From positions 1 through 38,090 of the forward strand of contig CALWJF010000110.1 of NCBI GenBank assembly GCA_944380935.1: 38,090 nt of DNA, in the 5' to 3' direction. Position 1 is the first letter of the stretch, and every line of letters begins with the position of its first letter. Source of the stretch: an uncultured Clostridia bacterium (GTDB lineage Bacteria > Bacillota > Clostridia > Oscillospirales > QAMX01). Below, piece after piece: positions 9,398 to 17,258 of the stretch. The notes under the pieces were generated by a model that ran no database searches, had not been told where the DNA came from, and saw only the letters and a list, made by a program, of their open reading frames with translations. Made by a program: the position numbers and the translations under genes.

Positions 9398-9426
9398 TGG
9401 ACAAATTTCGAGTTTTTTGCTAAAAT
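9398..9426 (+). promoter_or_regulatory. Promoter for the membrane protein gene at 9553
   Basis: TGGACA and TAAAAT with a 17-bp spacer, divergent from the prmA promoter. The transcript would start about 50 bp before a possible GTG start at 9479. Confidence 0.5.
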
Positions 9427-9552
9427 ACATCCGATAAACCAGTGTGAAGCAGTTTTGTTGAAAAAACAGGAAAGGTACGTGGGAATTTTGCCGGATAATG
9501 AAAGACGGACAGCAGAAAACGATTTGCTGACCAATAAGATGATGGTAACATT

Positions 9553-10257
9553 ATGTATTGCCTGCATAGATTTATGTTGGTTATGGGAATCCGTTGGGGA
9601 TATGCCGCGTCGGGCGCTTTTCCATTTTTCTATACTGCAACAAAAGTTTGGATGTTTATAATGGTTGCGGTAACAGTTTTGGGAATTGTAAAGGAAATTG
9701 TGGATCGAAGAAAAAACGGTGAGCGGCCGAAACGGGTTTTTACGGGCGCTTTTATTGCTGGATGGGCGGCGCTTACAGGGTTTACCTGCTATGAGATGGC
9801 CTACACCAATTATTTGTCCTCGTCTAAATTTCTATATGTTTTTATCCCGGTTGTTTGTGTACTTTATCTGGTGTATATGATTTATCGCCGGGAATTTTTC
9901 ACGGTAGCGTTGATGGGCGCAGGCATTGCGCTATATATTTGGCGTTATGCGCGCTATGCTGTGGGTTCCGGGGGCTTTTATGCGGCACAGATCGTAATCT
10001 TGCTGATTTTAGCAGTTTTGCTGGCGCTTTTTGTACTTATGGATCAAAGCGGCGGTACGCTTACAGTACGGGGCGTGCGGTATCGTTTTCTTCCGCAGGA
10101 TGCGGAATTTCGGCCTGCAATCTTGGGATTGGCGATGCTTGCCGTAGCAGTGTGCGCACTGTTTTTTATTCCCGCGACCTTTTTTCTCTATTGTGCCTAT
10201 GCAGTAGTTGCGTTGGTTTTTTTCCTCGCAATCTATTTTACTGTAATTATGCTTTAA
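9553..10257 (+). CDS. Polytopic membrane protein of unknown function
   Basis: This 234-residue, highly hydrophobic protein has about seven predicted membrane spans, separated by short charged loops such as KEIVDRRKNGERPKR (about residues 47-61). No known motif was recognised. The start is doubtful. The ATG at 9553 lacks a good ribosome binding site, while the overlapping frame from a GTG at 9479 reads VGILPDNERRTAENDLLTNK and then MMVTLC before ending out of register. That looks like the natural hydrophilic N-terminus and first span of this protein. A one-base frameshift (biological or a sequencing error) near 9560-9600 would join them. The gene is followed by a terminator and is probably monocistronic. 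Confidence 0.6.
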   Translation: MYCLHRFMLVMGIRWGYAASGAFPFFYTATKVWMFIMVAVTVLGIVKEIVDRRKNGERPKRVFTGAFIAGWAALTGFTCYEMAYTNYLSSSKFLYVFIPVVCVLYLVYMIYRREFFTVALMGAGIALYIWRYARYAVGSGGFYAAQIVILLILAVLLALFVLMDQSGGTLTVRGVRYRFLPQDAEFRPAILGLAMLAVAVCALFFIPATFFLYCAYAVVALVFFLAIYFTVIML

Positions 10258-10271
10258 TTTTTGAATTGGGA

Positions 10272-10299
10272 AACCGGCGGTTGCGACTGCCGGTTTTTT
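10272..10299 (+). terminator. Intrinsic terminator after the membrane protein gene
   Basis: AACCGGC (10272-10278) pairs with GCCGGTT (10289-10295), followed by six T. Confidence 0.75.
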
Positions 10300-10410
10300 A
10301 TGTTAAAATACAAAAGATCGTTGGTTTCGGTAAAAAATTTGAGGGAAAGACGCAGCTTTTAAGACAAAGCAGTTTTTCCAGCTGAGGTTATTGAAAAAGG
10401 ATGTGGACAT

Positions 10411-11697
10411 ATGGCAAGAAATGCGCTTGTTGCGCAGTCCGGCGGCCCAAGCCCGGTTATCAATGCATCGTTATACGGCGTAATTGAGGCCTGCCGAGCC
10501 TATCCGGACCGCATTGCGCATCTGTATGCGGCCTGGCATGGGATAGAAGGGGTATTGATGGAAGAAATGTTCGATCTTTTTGAACAGGACCCGCAGGAAT
10601 TGGCCCGTTTGCCCTATACGCCATGTTCCGGTTCCATTGGAACCTGTCGGTACAAGTTGAAAAACGATGCACAGGAGGATTTGAACCGGATTGTTGAAGT
10701 GCTGCAAGCACATGATATAGGATATTTCTTTTATATCGGCGGCAACGATTCCATGGATACGGCTGATAAGGTTTCCCGGCTTGCCAAGCAAAAGGGATAT
10801 GCGCTGACGGTTACCGGTATTCCCAAGACGATCGATAATGATCTGGGGGACGCAGAATTTACTTTGATAGACCATACGCCCGGTTATGGCAGCTGCGCTC
10901 GTTTCTGGGCTTATCTCATGCAAAATGCGGAGGAGGAGAACCGGGCGATTTCTCGTAGCGAATGTGTCAGCGTTTATCAGGCGATGGGTAGAAAAGCGGG
11001 CTTTATTACCGCTGCAGCGCGTTTGGGCGATCCGCAGCGGCGCGCACCAATTTGTATGTTGTTTTCGGAAACCGGGGAAACGCTGGAAAGTGCGGCTGAG
11101 AAAATTTTTGCGCAGCTGCGTCGTACAGGCCGTTGTATTGCGGTGGTTAACGAAGGCTTAGACGTCGGAGAGATTGGCGAGCGGCATGATTTATTTGGGC
11201 ATATAGAATACGGAGCATCCACAATATCCGCTGCACAGGCACTGGTTAATTATTTGAATGCGCATCATCTCCCGGCCCGCGGCCAGGCGACCGGGCAAAT
11301 TCCGGGTACCATTCAACGCGGGGTTTCTATGCTGGCTTCAACGGTTGATATTCAGGAAGCGCAAATGCTGGGCTGCCGTGCTGTAGAAATTGCAGTGGAG
11401 GCGGGGACAGGCTATATGGCAACGATCCTGCGTGCCCCGGGAGAAAGCTACCGGCCTGTTTATGACAAGGTTGCACTTTCGAGTATTGCCAATTCTGAAC
11501 GCTATCTGCCAAAATGCTGGATTACGCGCGACGGTACAGATGTAACCGATGCTTTTGTCCGTTATGCACGCCCGTTGATCGGAGAGGAAGACCCACCTGT
11601 CCCACGCGAAAACGGCCTGCAACGTTTTGCCCGGTTGGCGCCGGTATTCCTTGAGAAAAAATGTCCGGAGTATATACCATATGCCTTATCCAGATAA
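10411..11697 (+). CDS. pfp: Pyrophosphate-dependent 6-phosphofructokinase
   Basis: The 428-residue enzyme phosphorylates fructose 6-phosphate to the 1,6-bisphosphate, reversibly, with PPi as phosphoryl donor. Two residues define donor choice. The motif GGNDSMD carries Asp where ATP enzymes have Gly (GGDGS), and PKTIDND carries the Lys typical of PPi enzymes. The N-terminal ALVAQSGGPSPVINASL segment and YQAMGRKAGFI are also characteristic. The ribosome binding site is AAAGGATGTGGACAT. The reversible reaction saves ATP in glycolysis and connects with the H+-PPase at the window start. The downstream tcdA overlaps its 3' end by 17 bp. Confidence 0.92.
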   Translation: MARNALVAQSGGPSPVINASLYGVIEACRAYPDRIAHLYAAWHGIEGVLMEEMFDLFEQDPQELARLPYTPCSGSIGTCRYKLKNDAQEDLNRIVEVLQAHDIGYFFYIGGNDSMDTADKVSRLAKQKGYALTVTGIPKTIDNDLGDAEFTLIDHTPGYGSCARFWAYLMQNAEEENRAISRSECVSVYQAMGRKAGFITAAARLGDPQRRAPICMLFSETGETLESAAEKIFAQLRRTGRCIAVVNEGLDVGEIGERHDLFGHIEYGASTISAAQALVNYLNAHHLPARGQATGQIPGTIQRGVSMLASTVDIQEAQMLGCRAVEIAVEAGTGYMATILRAPGESYRPVYDKVALSSIANSERYLPKCWITRDGTDVTDAFVRYARPLIGEEDPPVPRENGLQRFARLAPVFLEKKCPEYIPYALSR

Positions 11698-12397
11698 TGA
11701 GAGATTCTGCCGTACAGAAATGCTGTTGGGAACGCAGGCGCTGACGGTTTTGGAGCATGCGCATGTTGCTGTCGTCGGACTGGGCGGAGTTGGCAGCTAT
11801 GCATTGGAAGCCATCGCCCGCGCCGGCGTTGGGGAGATTACGCTGCTGGATGCAGACCGGGTATCGGTCGGTAATATCAATCGGCAGTTATGTGCGCTGG
11901 AATCGACGGTTGGACGAAAAAAAACAGAAGTTCTGGCAGAACGAGTTGCAGATATTCACCCCCAAGCGCAGCTGCATGTATTGGATTTTTTTTATGAGGA
12001 AAGCAGCCGGGAGTCATTCTTTTTTACAAAGTTCGATTTTATCCTGGATTGTATTGATACGGTTTCTGCAAAAACCGATTTGATTTGCCAGGCGCATGTA
12101 CGTGGGATTCCGATCCTTTCTGCACTGGGTACAGGCAACAAACTGGATCCAACACGATTGGAATTTACCGATATTTATGCAACATCTGTCTGTCCGCTTG
12201 CACGGGTAATGCGCAGAGAATTAAAAAAGCGCGGCGTCGCCGCGCATCGGGTATTATATAGCCGTGAAGAGCCACGGCGTACTGTAACCGCAGAAAATGG
12301 ACGCTATGCGCCCGGAAGCATATCCTGGGTTCCGGGCTGCGCCGGCTTGATGTTGGCGGGAGAAGCGGTGCAAAGGCTTATTTCTCGTCTGGGGTAA
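11681..12397 (+). CDS. tcdA: tRNA threonylcarbamoyladenosine dehydratase (TcdA/CsdL), E1-like
   Basis: This 238-residue ThiF/MoeB/E1-like protein cyclises t6A37 of tRNA to ct6A using ATP. The nucleotide-binding loop VVGLGGVGSYALEAIARAGVG (about residues 30-50) is followed by DADRVSVGNINRQL, which holds the conserved Asn-Arg of E1-like enzymes. The later block ATSVCPLARVMRREL and the C-terminal PGSISWVPGCAGLMLAG stretch match the TcdA subgroup better than ThiF or MoeB. The start at 11681 lies inside the end of pfp (17-bp overlap, upstream CCGGAG), which implies translational coupling. Its 3' end overlaps pth on the other strand by 20 bp. Confidence 0.88.
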   Translation: MPYPDNERFCRTEMLLGTQALTVLEHAHVAVVGLGGVGSYALEAIARAGVGEITLLDADRVSVGNINRQLCALESTVGRKKTEVLAERVADIHPQAQLHVLDFFYEESSRESFFFTKFDFILDCIDTVSAKTDLICQAHVRGIPILSALGTGNKLDPTRLEFTDIYATSVCPLARVMRRELKKRGVAAHRVLYSREEPRRTVTAENGRYAPGSISWVPGCAGLMLAGEAVQRLISRLG

Positions 12398-13013
12398 AAA
12401 CCGTCTGGTTATAGAGGTTGGCGGCGCTGGCAGGCCCATGCTCTACAATTTCACAGGCAGCAGCTGCTGCCCGGCGAATTGCATCGGTCACTGCTCGGCC
12501 GTCTGCGGCATCGAATGTGCCTAATACCCAATCAGCCAGATCATAGCCTTCATGGTTAGGCATGCCCACACCGATTTTTACACGTGGAAACTGGTCGGAA
12601 TTCGTCTGATAAATAATACTTTTCAGCCCGTTTTGTCCGCCGGCACTGCCTTTGGTACGGACACGGATGCGCCCGGGCTGGAGGTTGATGTCATCGTGCA
12701 GGACGATCAGATGTTCCGGCGGGAGTTTGTACCAGGACAGTGCTTCCCGGATGGATTCGCCGCTGGCATTCATAAAGGTCTGCGGCTTTAAAAGCGCAAT
12801 GCGATGTGCACCGATGTACCCTTCACCAAGTAGGCCGCGAAAGCGGAGCTTTTTGACTTCGCAGTTGAGTTTTATGCTCAAAACGTCCAATGCGAGAAAG
12901 CCGACATTGTGGCGTGTGTTTTCATATTGTTTACCGGGATTGCCAAGCCCGGCAATTAGCCATTCTACTGGGCCGGCAGGGATGGTCGTTTGAGATTTGA
13001 ATACCTTTAACAT
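12378..13013 (-). CDS. pth: Peptidyl-tRNA hydrolase
   Basis: The 211-residue enzyme releases peptidyl-tRNAs dropped by the ribosome. The core begins WLIAGLGNPGKQYENTRHNVGF, with the active-site Asn25 and His35. FMNASG (second Asn) and LHDDINLQPGRIRVR (catalytic Asp) follow, then GGQNGLKSII. Bacterial Pth is usually about 185-195 residues; this one has about 16 extra N-terminal residues (MLKVFKSQTTIPAGPV) ahead of the core. The start is supported by AGGTGATTT upstream, and no internal start codon would give the normal length. It is divergent from trmB (45 bp between start codons) and overlaps tcdA convergently by 20 bp. Confidence 0.93.
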   Translation of the reverse strand: MLKVFKSQTTIPAGPVEWLIAGLGNPGKQYENTRHNVGFLALDVLSIKLNCEVKKLRFRGLLGEGYIGAHRIALLKPQTFMNASGESIREALSWYKLPPEHLIVLHDDINLQPGRIRVRTKGSAGGQNGLKSIIYQTNSDQFPRVKIGVGMPNHEGYDLADWVLGTFDAADGRAVTDAIRRAAAAACEIVEHGPASAANLYNQTVFTPDEK

Positions 13014-13058
13014 AAATCACCTGATTTTGCAGATTGATGAGCAAAGGAGAACATTTGC

Positions 13059-13694
13059 ATGAGAATGCGAAGAAAGAAAAATTTGGAACCGCGTTTGGAA
13101 CGGCAGAGCGGTATTACTATAGCCGATCCGGAAGCGATGTGCGGACACTGGCGCAGTCTGTTCCCATTGACGCAGCGCCTGTGTGTAGAACTCGGATGCG
13201 GGAAGGGACGTTTTATTACGCAAATGGCCAAACAGCATCCTGAAAATTTTTACGTTGCTGTAGAACGGGAGCGCGGCGCCGTTGTTATGGCGATGGAAAA
13301 AGTTGCGGCTGAAGAACTTGCGAATGTTCGGTTCATCGTTGGGGACATCCAGGATTTTGAAAAATGGTTTAGCGGCGATGAGGTAGACGAGCTATATATT
13401 AATTTCTGTGATCCATGGACAAAGCGCCATCGTGAAAAACGCAGGTTAACCCATCGCGATTTTATTGCCCGGTATCGAAAAGCGGTACGGCAGGGCGGAC
13501 GTCTTTATTTTAAAACGGATAATGTCGAGCTGTTTGAATTTTCCGTTTTGGAATTGCCTGCTGCGGGTCTGAAATTGAATTTTGTCACACGGGATCTGCA
13601 CAACGAAACAATTGCCAATATCATGACGGAATATGAAGAACGGTTTTCATCGCAAGGTATGAAAATCAACTATTTGGAAGCGGAATTTGTATAA
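13059..13694 (+). CDS. trmB: tRNA (guanine-N7-)-methyltransferase
   Basis: The 211-residue SAM-dependent enzyme makes m7G46 in tRNA. The SAM pocket CVELGCGKGRFITQMAKQHP is followed by YVAVERERGAVVMA and the family signature LYINFCDPWTKRHREKRRLTH. The C-terminal TEYEERFSSQGMKINYLEA block is also typical. The ribosome binding site AAAGGAGA lies at normal distance. It is followed by a strong hairpin that probably serves both this gene and the converging ribosomal protein operon. Confidence 0.94.
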   Translation: MRMRRKKNLEPRLERQSGITIADPEAMCGHWRSLFPLTQRLCVELGCGKGRFITQMAKQHPENFYVAVERERGAVVMAMEKVAAEELANVRFIVGDIQDFEKWFSGDEVDELYINFCDPWTKRHREKRRLTHRDFIARYRKAVRQGGRLYFKTDNVELFEFSVLELPAAGLKLNFVTRDLHNETIANIMTEYEERFSSQGMKINYLEAEFV

Positions 13695-13707
13695 TACTGG
13701 CTAAAAT

Positions 13708-13740
13708 CCCCGCTGCAAGTCTGGAAAGACCGCAGCGGGG
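13708..13740. terminator. Bidirectional terminator between trmB and rplT
   Basis: The perfect 9-bp stem CCCCGCTGC / GCAGCGGGG is flanked by ATTTTAG on the minus strand side and a weak T-rich run on the plus side. Confidence 0.65.
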
Positions 13741-13751
13741 ATCGTCAATTT

Positions 13752-14108
13752 TTATGCAATTGCGGCTTTAGCCTGTTCTGCGAGTTTGGCAAAGGTAGCT
13801 TTATCATTAACGGCGATCTCAGCAAGCATTTTACGGTTAAGTTCAATACCTGCTTTTTTCAGGCCGTACATAAAACGGGAATAGTTGAGACCGTTAACTT
13901 TTGCCTGTGCGCTAATACGGGTAATCCACAAACGACGGAAATCACGCTTTCTCTGCTTACGGCCAATATAAGCATATTTCAGAGACTTCATGACCTGCTC
14001 ATTTGCGGTCTTAAAGAGCTTATGTTTGCTGCCGTAGTAACCCTTGGCAAGCTTTAAAATTTTCTTTCTTCTTTTGCGCGTCATCATCGCGCCTTTAACT
14101 CTAGCCAT
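13752..14108 (-). CDS. rplT: 50S ribosomal protein L20
   Basis: 118 residues, full length. The very basic N-terminus ([20 protein letters not shown]) and the [20 protein letters not shown] and [13 protein letters not shown] segments are diagnostic of L20, a primary 23S rRNA-binding assembly protein. In Firmicutes L20 also represses its own operon by binding the leader. GGAGGTAAAAGAAG precedes the ATG. It is the last gene of infC-rpmI-rplT, 30 bp after rpmI. Confidence 0.97.
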   Translation of the reverse strand: MARVKGAMMTRKRRKKILKLAKGYYGSKHKLFKTANEQVMKSLKYAYIGRKQRKRDFRRLWITRISAQAKVNGLNYSRFMYGLKKAGIELNRKMLAEIAVNDKATFAKLAEQAKAAIA

Positions 14109-14138
14109 CTTCTTTTACCTCCGAATTTATGACCAGCC

Positions 14139-14336
14139 TTATGCGTAAGGCATCATTTTTCTGATGTTTGCTTCGATTGCGGTCGCGCCGTAAGCCGGGG
14201 AACGCAGCTGTCTCTTACGTTTGGTCGATTTGGTGGTAAGCTTGTGACGGCGGCCCATTTGGGCATGCTTTACCTTACCGCTTTTGGTAATTTTAAAGCG
14301 CTTTGCAACTGCGCTGCGGGTTTTAATCTTGGGCAT
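14139..14336 (-). CDS. rpmI: 50S ribosomal protein L35
   Basis: 65 residues, full length. MPKIKTRSAVAKRFKITKSG and HKLTTKSTKRKRQLR are characteristic of L35. The ribosome binding site is GAGAGGAGTTTTTCGAT. It lies between infC and rplT, the conserved order of this operon, and is cotranscribed with them. Confidence 0.97.
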   Translation of the reverse strand: MPKIKTRSAVAKRFKITKSGKVKHAQMGRRHKLTTKSTKRKRQLRSPAYGATAIEANIRKMMPYA

Positions 14337-14368
14337 ATCGAAAAACTCCTCTCAAGTATTGGACAGAT

Positions 14369-14887
14369 TTATTTGGTGGTTTTCGGCGCCAAAAACATAA
14401 GCATATGGCGTCCCTCCAGCTTCGGTGCTTTTTCCACGGAAGACAGGTCGGAGCATTTGTCCGCGAAGCCCAGCATCAATTCCTCGCCCAGGGCGGTATG
14501 CGCCATTTCACGGCCGCGGAACCGGATAGAGACTTTTACCTTATTGCCCGCTTCTAAGAACTTGCGCGCAGCGCTAAGCTTAAAGCCGATGTCATGTTCA
14601 CCGATACCAACACTAAGCTGGATTTCTTTGGTTTCCACAATTTTTTGATTTTTGCGGGCTTCCTTTTCACGTTTGGACTGCTCGAATCTGAATTTGCCGT
14701 AATCCATGACACGGCACACAGGCGGGACCGCCTGCGGGGCGATTTTAACAAGGTCAAGATTGCGGGACGCGGCAACAGCCTGCGCATCGCGGGCAGACAT
14801 AATACCAAGCTGTGAACCATCAACGTCGATAACACGGACTTCACGATCCCGAATATCCTCGTTAATCTGATGCTTTACGTTGCTGAT
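14369..14887 (-). CDS. infC: Translation initiation factor IF-3 (likely AUC start)
   Basis: IF-3 binds the 30S subunit, prevents premature 50S joining and checks the start codon. The N-domain (INEDIRDREVRVIDVDGSQLG), linker (FEQSKREKEARKNQK) and C-domain (KVKVSIRFRGREMAHTALG) are all present. The start is placed at ATC (14887): an ideal GGAGGT lies 8 nt upstream and the product has 172 residues, as in Bacillus. The only upstream in-frame ATG (14989) would translate straight through the terminator hairpin and T run of the leader. IF-3 genes classically use a non-AUG start (AUU in E. coli), which allows IF-3 to restrict its own synthesis. Confidence 0.93.
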   Translation of the reverse strand: MSNVKHQINEDIRDREVRVIDVDGSQLGIMSARDAQAVAASRNLDLVKIAPQAVPPVCRVMDYGKFRFEQSKREKEARKNQKIVETKEIQLSVGIGEHDIGFKLSAARKFLEAGNKVKVSIRFRGREMAHTALGEELMLGFADKCSDLSSVEKAPKLEGRHMLMFLAPKTTK

Positions 14888-15047
14888 GCCAAAACACCTC
14901 CAATTGAAAATAAAAAAAAAAAATACGACGCCTTCGCGCCGCACAAAACTCCACCGGTATACCAACTGCTTACCAGTGAATTCTTCCATAATATTAACCC
15001 CTATGCGGCGCTCGGGGTGGGGAAGAGAACTTCCCTCTTTCCTGTAC
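14888..15047 (-). promoter_or_regulatory. infC leader with terminator/antiterminator (L20-leader type attenuator)
   Basis: The leader holds a hairpin GCGGCGC-GAAG-GCGTCGT (plus coordinates 14925-14942) followed on the minus strand by 12 T (14923-14912), just ahead of the infC ribosome binding site. The left arm TGCGGCGC (14936-14943) can instead pair with GCGCCGCA encoded 60 bp earlier in the transcript (15004-15011), which would block the terminator. This is the expected layout of L20-controlled attenuation in Firmicutes; control by L20 itself is inferred. Confidence 0.75.
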
Positions 15048-15053
15048 CCCAAT

Positions 15054-15082
15054 ACTCTAACACACATAAATCCATTTGTCAA
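15054..15082 (-). promoter_or_regulatory. Promoter of infC-rpmI-rplT
   Basis: On the minus strand, perfect TTGACA (15082-15077), 17-bp spacer, TAGAGT (15059-15054). It starts only five bases past the rsmA stop codon. Confidence 0.8.
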
Positions 15083-15087
15083 GGTTT

Positions 15088-15954
15088 TTATAAATTCTCC
15101 TTTTTTATATTTTCCTGTAGATATATGGAAATGTGTGCAAAATCTTGTGCCGAAAGCTGTTCTGCACGAACACTTTTAGAAAATCCAGAAGCTAAAAGTG
15201 CTTGCTCAGCAAAAGCTCGCGTACAGAGTCCGGAATTGGCTAAAGCGTTGGCCATCGTTTTTCTGCGTTGCGCAAAAGCCGCGTGGATTACACGTATAGT
15301 ATCGTGCGCATCCGCCGGTAATTGCGGGCGAGCTTTTAAATGAATGAGTGCACTTCCTACGCCCGGCTGCGGGTAAAAACAGTCTGCCGGGACCGTAAAG
15401 GCAATACGACGCTCCGCATAAAAATCCACAACAGCAGCCAATGCACAATATGCCGGATCACCCGGAATGGCACAAATGCGTTTTGCCGCTTCATACTGCA
15501 ACATGAGCGTTATCGATTCAAAAAGTTGAGCGGAAAGCAGCTTTTCCACTGCTTGTGCCGTAATATAATAAGGCAAATTTGCGCAAACAATACGGCGCGG
15601 AAATGGAAGCTGTGTTATACAAAACGTATCCAGATCAAGTTTTAATGCATCTGCCTCGATAATGCTGACATTTTTCATTGCCCCTAACGTTTCTTCCAAG
15701 ATCGGAAGAAGCGAGCGGTCAATTTCTACAGCGGCAACTTTTCCGGCACAGGAGGCCAAAGCACAGGTCAGGGTACCAATTCCAGGGCCGATCTCCAAAA
15801 CGCCTGTGCATGCATCCGGGACGCAACATGCGATTGTTTTCTCTAAAATGTCTGCCCGGACAAGAAAATTTTGGCCAAGCGATTTTGAAAATTGAAAATG
15901 ATAGCGATCCGCCAGATCCCGAATATAGCGGATATCGGTTAAATTATTATTCAT
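15088..15954 (-). CDS. rsmA: 16S rRNA dimethyladenosine transferase (KsgA/RsmA)
   Basis: The 288-residue enzyme dimethylates two adjacent adenines near the 3' end of 16S rRNA. SLGQNFLVRADILEK, the SAM pocket VLEIGPGIGTLTCALAS and the catalytic VCANLPYYITAQAVEKLL (NLPY motif) are present, with the C-terminal FAQRRKTMANAL. The start at 15954 (MNNNLTDIRYIRDL) overlaps the end of the upstream YabE-like gene by 8 bp (ATGAATAA), implying coupling; there is no strong independent ribosome binding site. An upstream in-frame start would add 12 residues unlike the family. In Bacillus, yabE also lies just before rsmA, with rnmV between them; rnmV is absent here. Confidence 0.94.
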   Translation of the reverse strand: MNNNLTDIRYIRDLADRYHFQFSKSLGQNFLVRADILEKTIACCVPDACTGVLEIGPGIGTLTCALASCAGKVAAVEIDRSLLPILEETLGAMKNVSIIEADALKLDLDTFCITQLPFPRRIVCANLPYYITAQAVEKLLSAQLFESITLMLQYEAAKRICAIPGDPAYCALAAVVDFYAERRIAFTVPADCFYPQPGVGSALIHLKARPQLPADAHDTIRVIHAAFAQRRKTMANALANSGLCTRAFAEQALLASGFSKSVRAEQLSAQDFAHISIYLQENIKKENL

Positions 15955-16957
15955 TGGAAAGAACATATACAGTAGCGTCCTGACGGCCAAAGGTTATACA
16001 TTCGTCTTTGGTATCATAGAATAAATCGATCCGATTGCCTTTAATGAAGCCGCCGGTGTCTCCTGCAACTGCATAACCGTATACCCAGGAACCGTCGGAG
16101 GCAACCACAAACAGTTCCGTTCCAAGCGGGATAACCTTTGGATCGACGGCAATGATTCCATAACGGGCAACAGCACCGGATTTTGTAATTTTATTGGTTT
16201 GCCCTTCGGTAGTATAGGCAGTTGCTTTCACTTCTACGACATCGGAATAATGCAGCACGATCCCATCGCTGAGGGTGATGGTCTGTTCGGCTTCGGAAAG
16301 GGTATAGTTGGCATCCGGACGATAGTAGGATGTGGTTCCGTAAGATACAATCTGGTTAATAGGCTTTTTGGAGACAGAAGAACCTGCCAACACCCGGGCT
16401 GTTTCCACGCCGTTTTTATAGATAATATCGTAAGTATAACAGCGAACCCCGTCCACGCCGGTTTGTATGACTTTTTCTACGTTGACCAGCAGGGAATCAC
16501 TTGCCTGACGAACGGTTTCATATGGGATTGGTTCATACTCATATTCCTGTTCGACATATACGCGCGTGATATTAATTTCCATGCCATTATGGATTTGGGT
16601 ATTATCATCAATTGAAATTTCATCAAATTCCCCCAGTTCAATACCGGCTTTTTCCAGTGCGTCGGATACCGTGCCCGAACTGATATATATATTATAGGTT
16701 TCGCCATAATCATGGATAATCAGTTCTACGGCGGAAACATCCTGATCCATAACGGCAAAAACATGCTCACGGTTGCTAAGATCAAGATTATCCTGCGTCA
16801 GCGTACTGGAGAAAAGGGGATCGGTTGGAGCGGGATAACGTGCTACGGTCACAAGGCTCAGACATAGTGCAGCCCCAACGGTTAATACAAGCAAAGCTCG
16901 TCCACGTTCGGCCGTAAACGCATGATAACTTTTTTTTATGAACTCAAAAGCGTCCAT
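15947..16957 (-). CDS. YabE-like cell-wall protein: DUF348, G5 and 3D domains
   Basis: This 336-residue envelope protein is probably a lytic transglycosylase-like wall hydrolase related to RpfB/YabE. A membrane anchor or signal (about residues 19-41: ALLVLTVGAALCLSLVTVA) is followed by a DUF348 segment, a G5 domain (about 140-215) and a C-terminal 3D domain (about 245-335). The 3D domain carries its three aspartates in IIAVDPKVIPLG, AVAGDTGGFIKG and NRIDLFYDT. GGAGGATAA precedes the ATG. A consensus promoter lies 90 bp upstream, and rsmA is coupled to its 3' end. Related genes are involved in spore or wall remodelling; the precise role is not shown by the sequence. Confidence 0.88.
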   Translation of the reverse strand: MDAFEFIKKSYHAFTAERGRALLVLTVGAALCLSLVTVARYPAPTDPLFSSTLTQDNLDLSNREHVFAVMDQDVSAVELIIHDYGETYNIYISSGTVSDALEKAGIELGEFDEISIDDNTQIHNGMEINITRVYVEQEYEYEPIPYETVRQASDSLLVNVEKVIQTGVDGVRCYTYDIIYKNGVETARVLAGSSVSKKPINQIVSYGTTSYYRPDANYTLSEAEQTITLSDGIVLHYSDVVEVKATAYTTEGQTNKITKSGAVARYGIIAVDPKVIPLGTELFVVASDGSWVYGYAVAGDTGGFIKGNRIDLFYDTKDECITFGRQDATVYVLSNE

Positions 16958-17045
16958 TTATCCTCCACAGAACTGCCGCAAAAGCCGGCATTTCAACAGA
17001 CCTTGCAAGAATAAGAATAAGCCACATGGGGAAAAAATTTGTTTT

Positions 17046-17074
17046 ATTATAGCATGGAGACCCAGAAAAATCAA
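17046..17074 (-). promoter_or_regulatory. Promoter of YabE-like gene and rsmA
   Basis: On the minus strand, TTGATT (17074-17069), 17-bp spacer, consensus TATAAT (17051-17046). Confidence 0.75.
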
Positions 17075-17153
17075 GTTTGGTCATATGCTTATGGGTGAAA
17101 CCGGGCTCGAAAATCGGATAAAAACGATTGTCTTTCTGGAAAAAAGTCAAGAC

Positions 17154-17182
17154 TTGACAGAAGAATGCATACATTGTATACT
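17154..17182 (+). promoter_or_regulatory. Promoter of first DUF4190-type gene
   Basis: TTGACA and TATACT with a 17-bp spacer. It resembles the promoter at 17739-17767, including the CATTG just before the -10 box. Confidence 0.8.
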
Positions 17183-17258
17183 AAATTCGATGTTGATGCT
17201 TCCCCCCTGTACAAAAAAACACAGATGGAGAAGCGTAGAAAAAAGGAGTGTATTTGAT

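Noticed and set aside
14369-14989. Longer infC from the ATG at 14989
   Set aside because: It would translate the terminator hairpin and T run (a Phe run), and the product would exceed the family length; the GGAGGT-ATC start gives the usual 172 residues.
16958-17040. Riboswitch ahead of the YabE-like gene
   Set aside because: The leader from the mapped promoter is only about 80 nt and shows no terminator or known riboswitch core.
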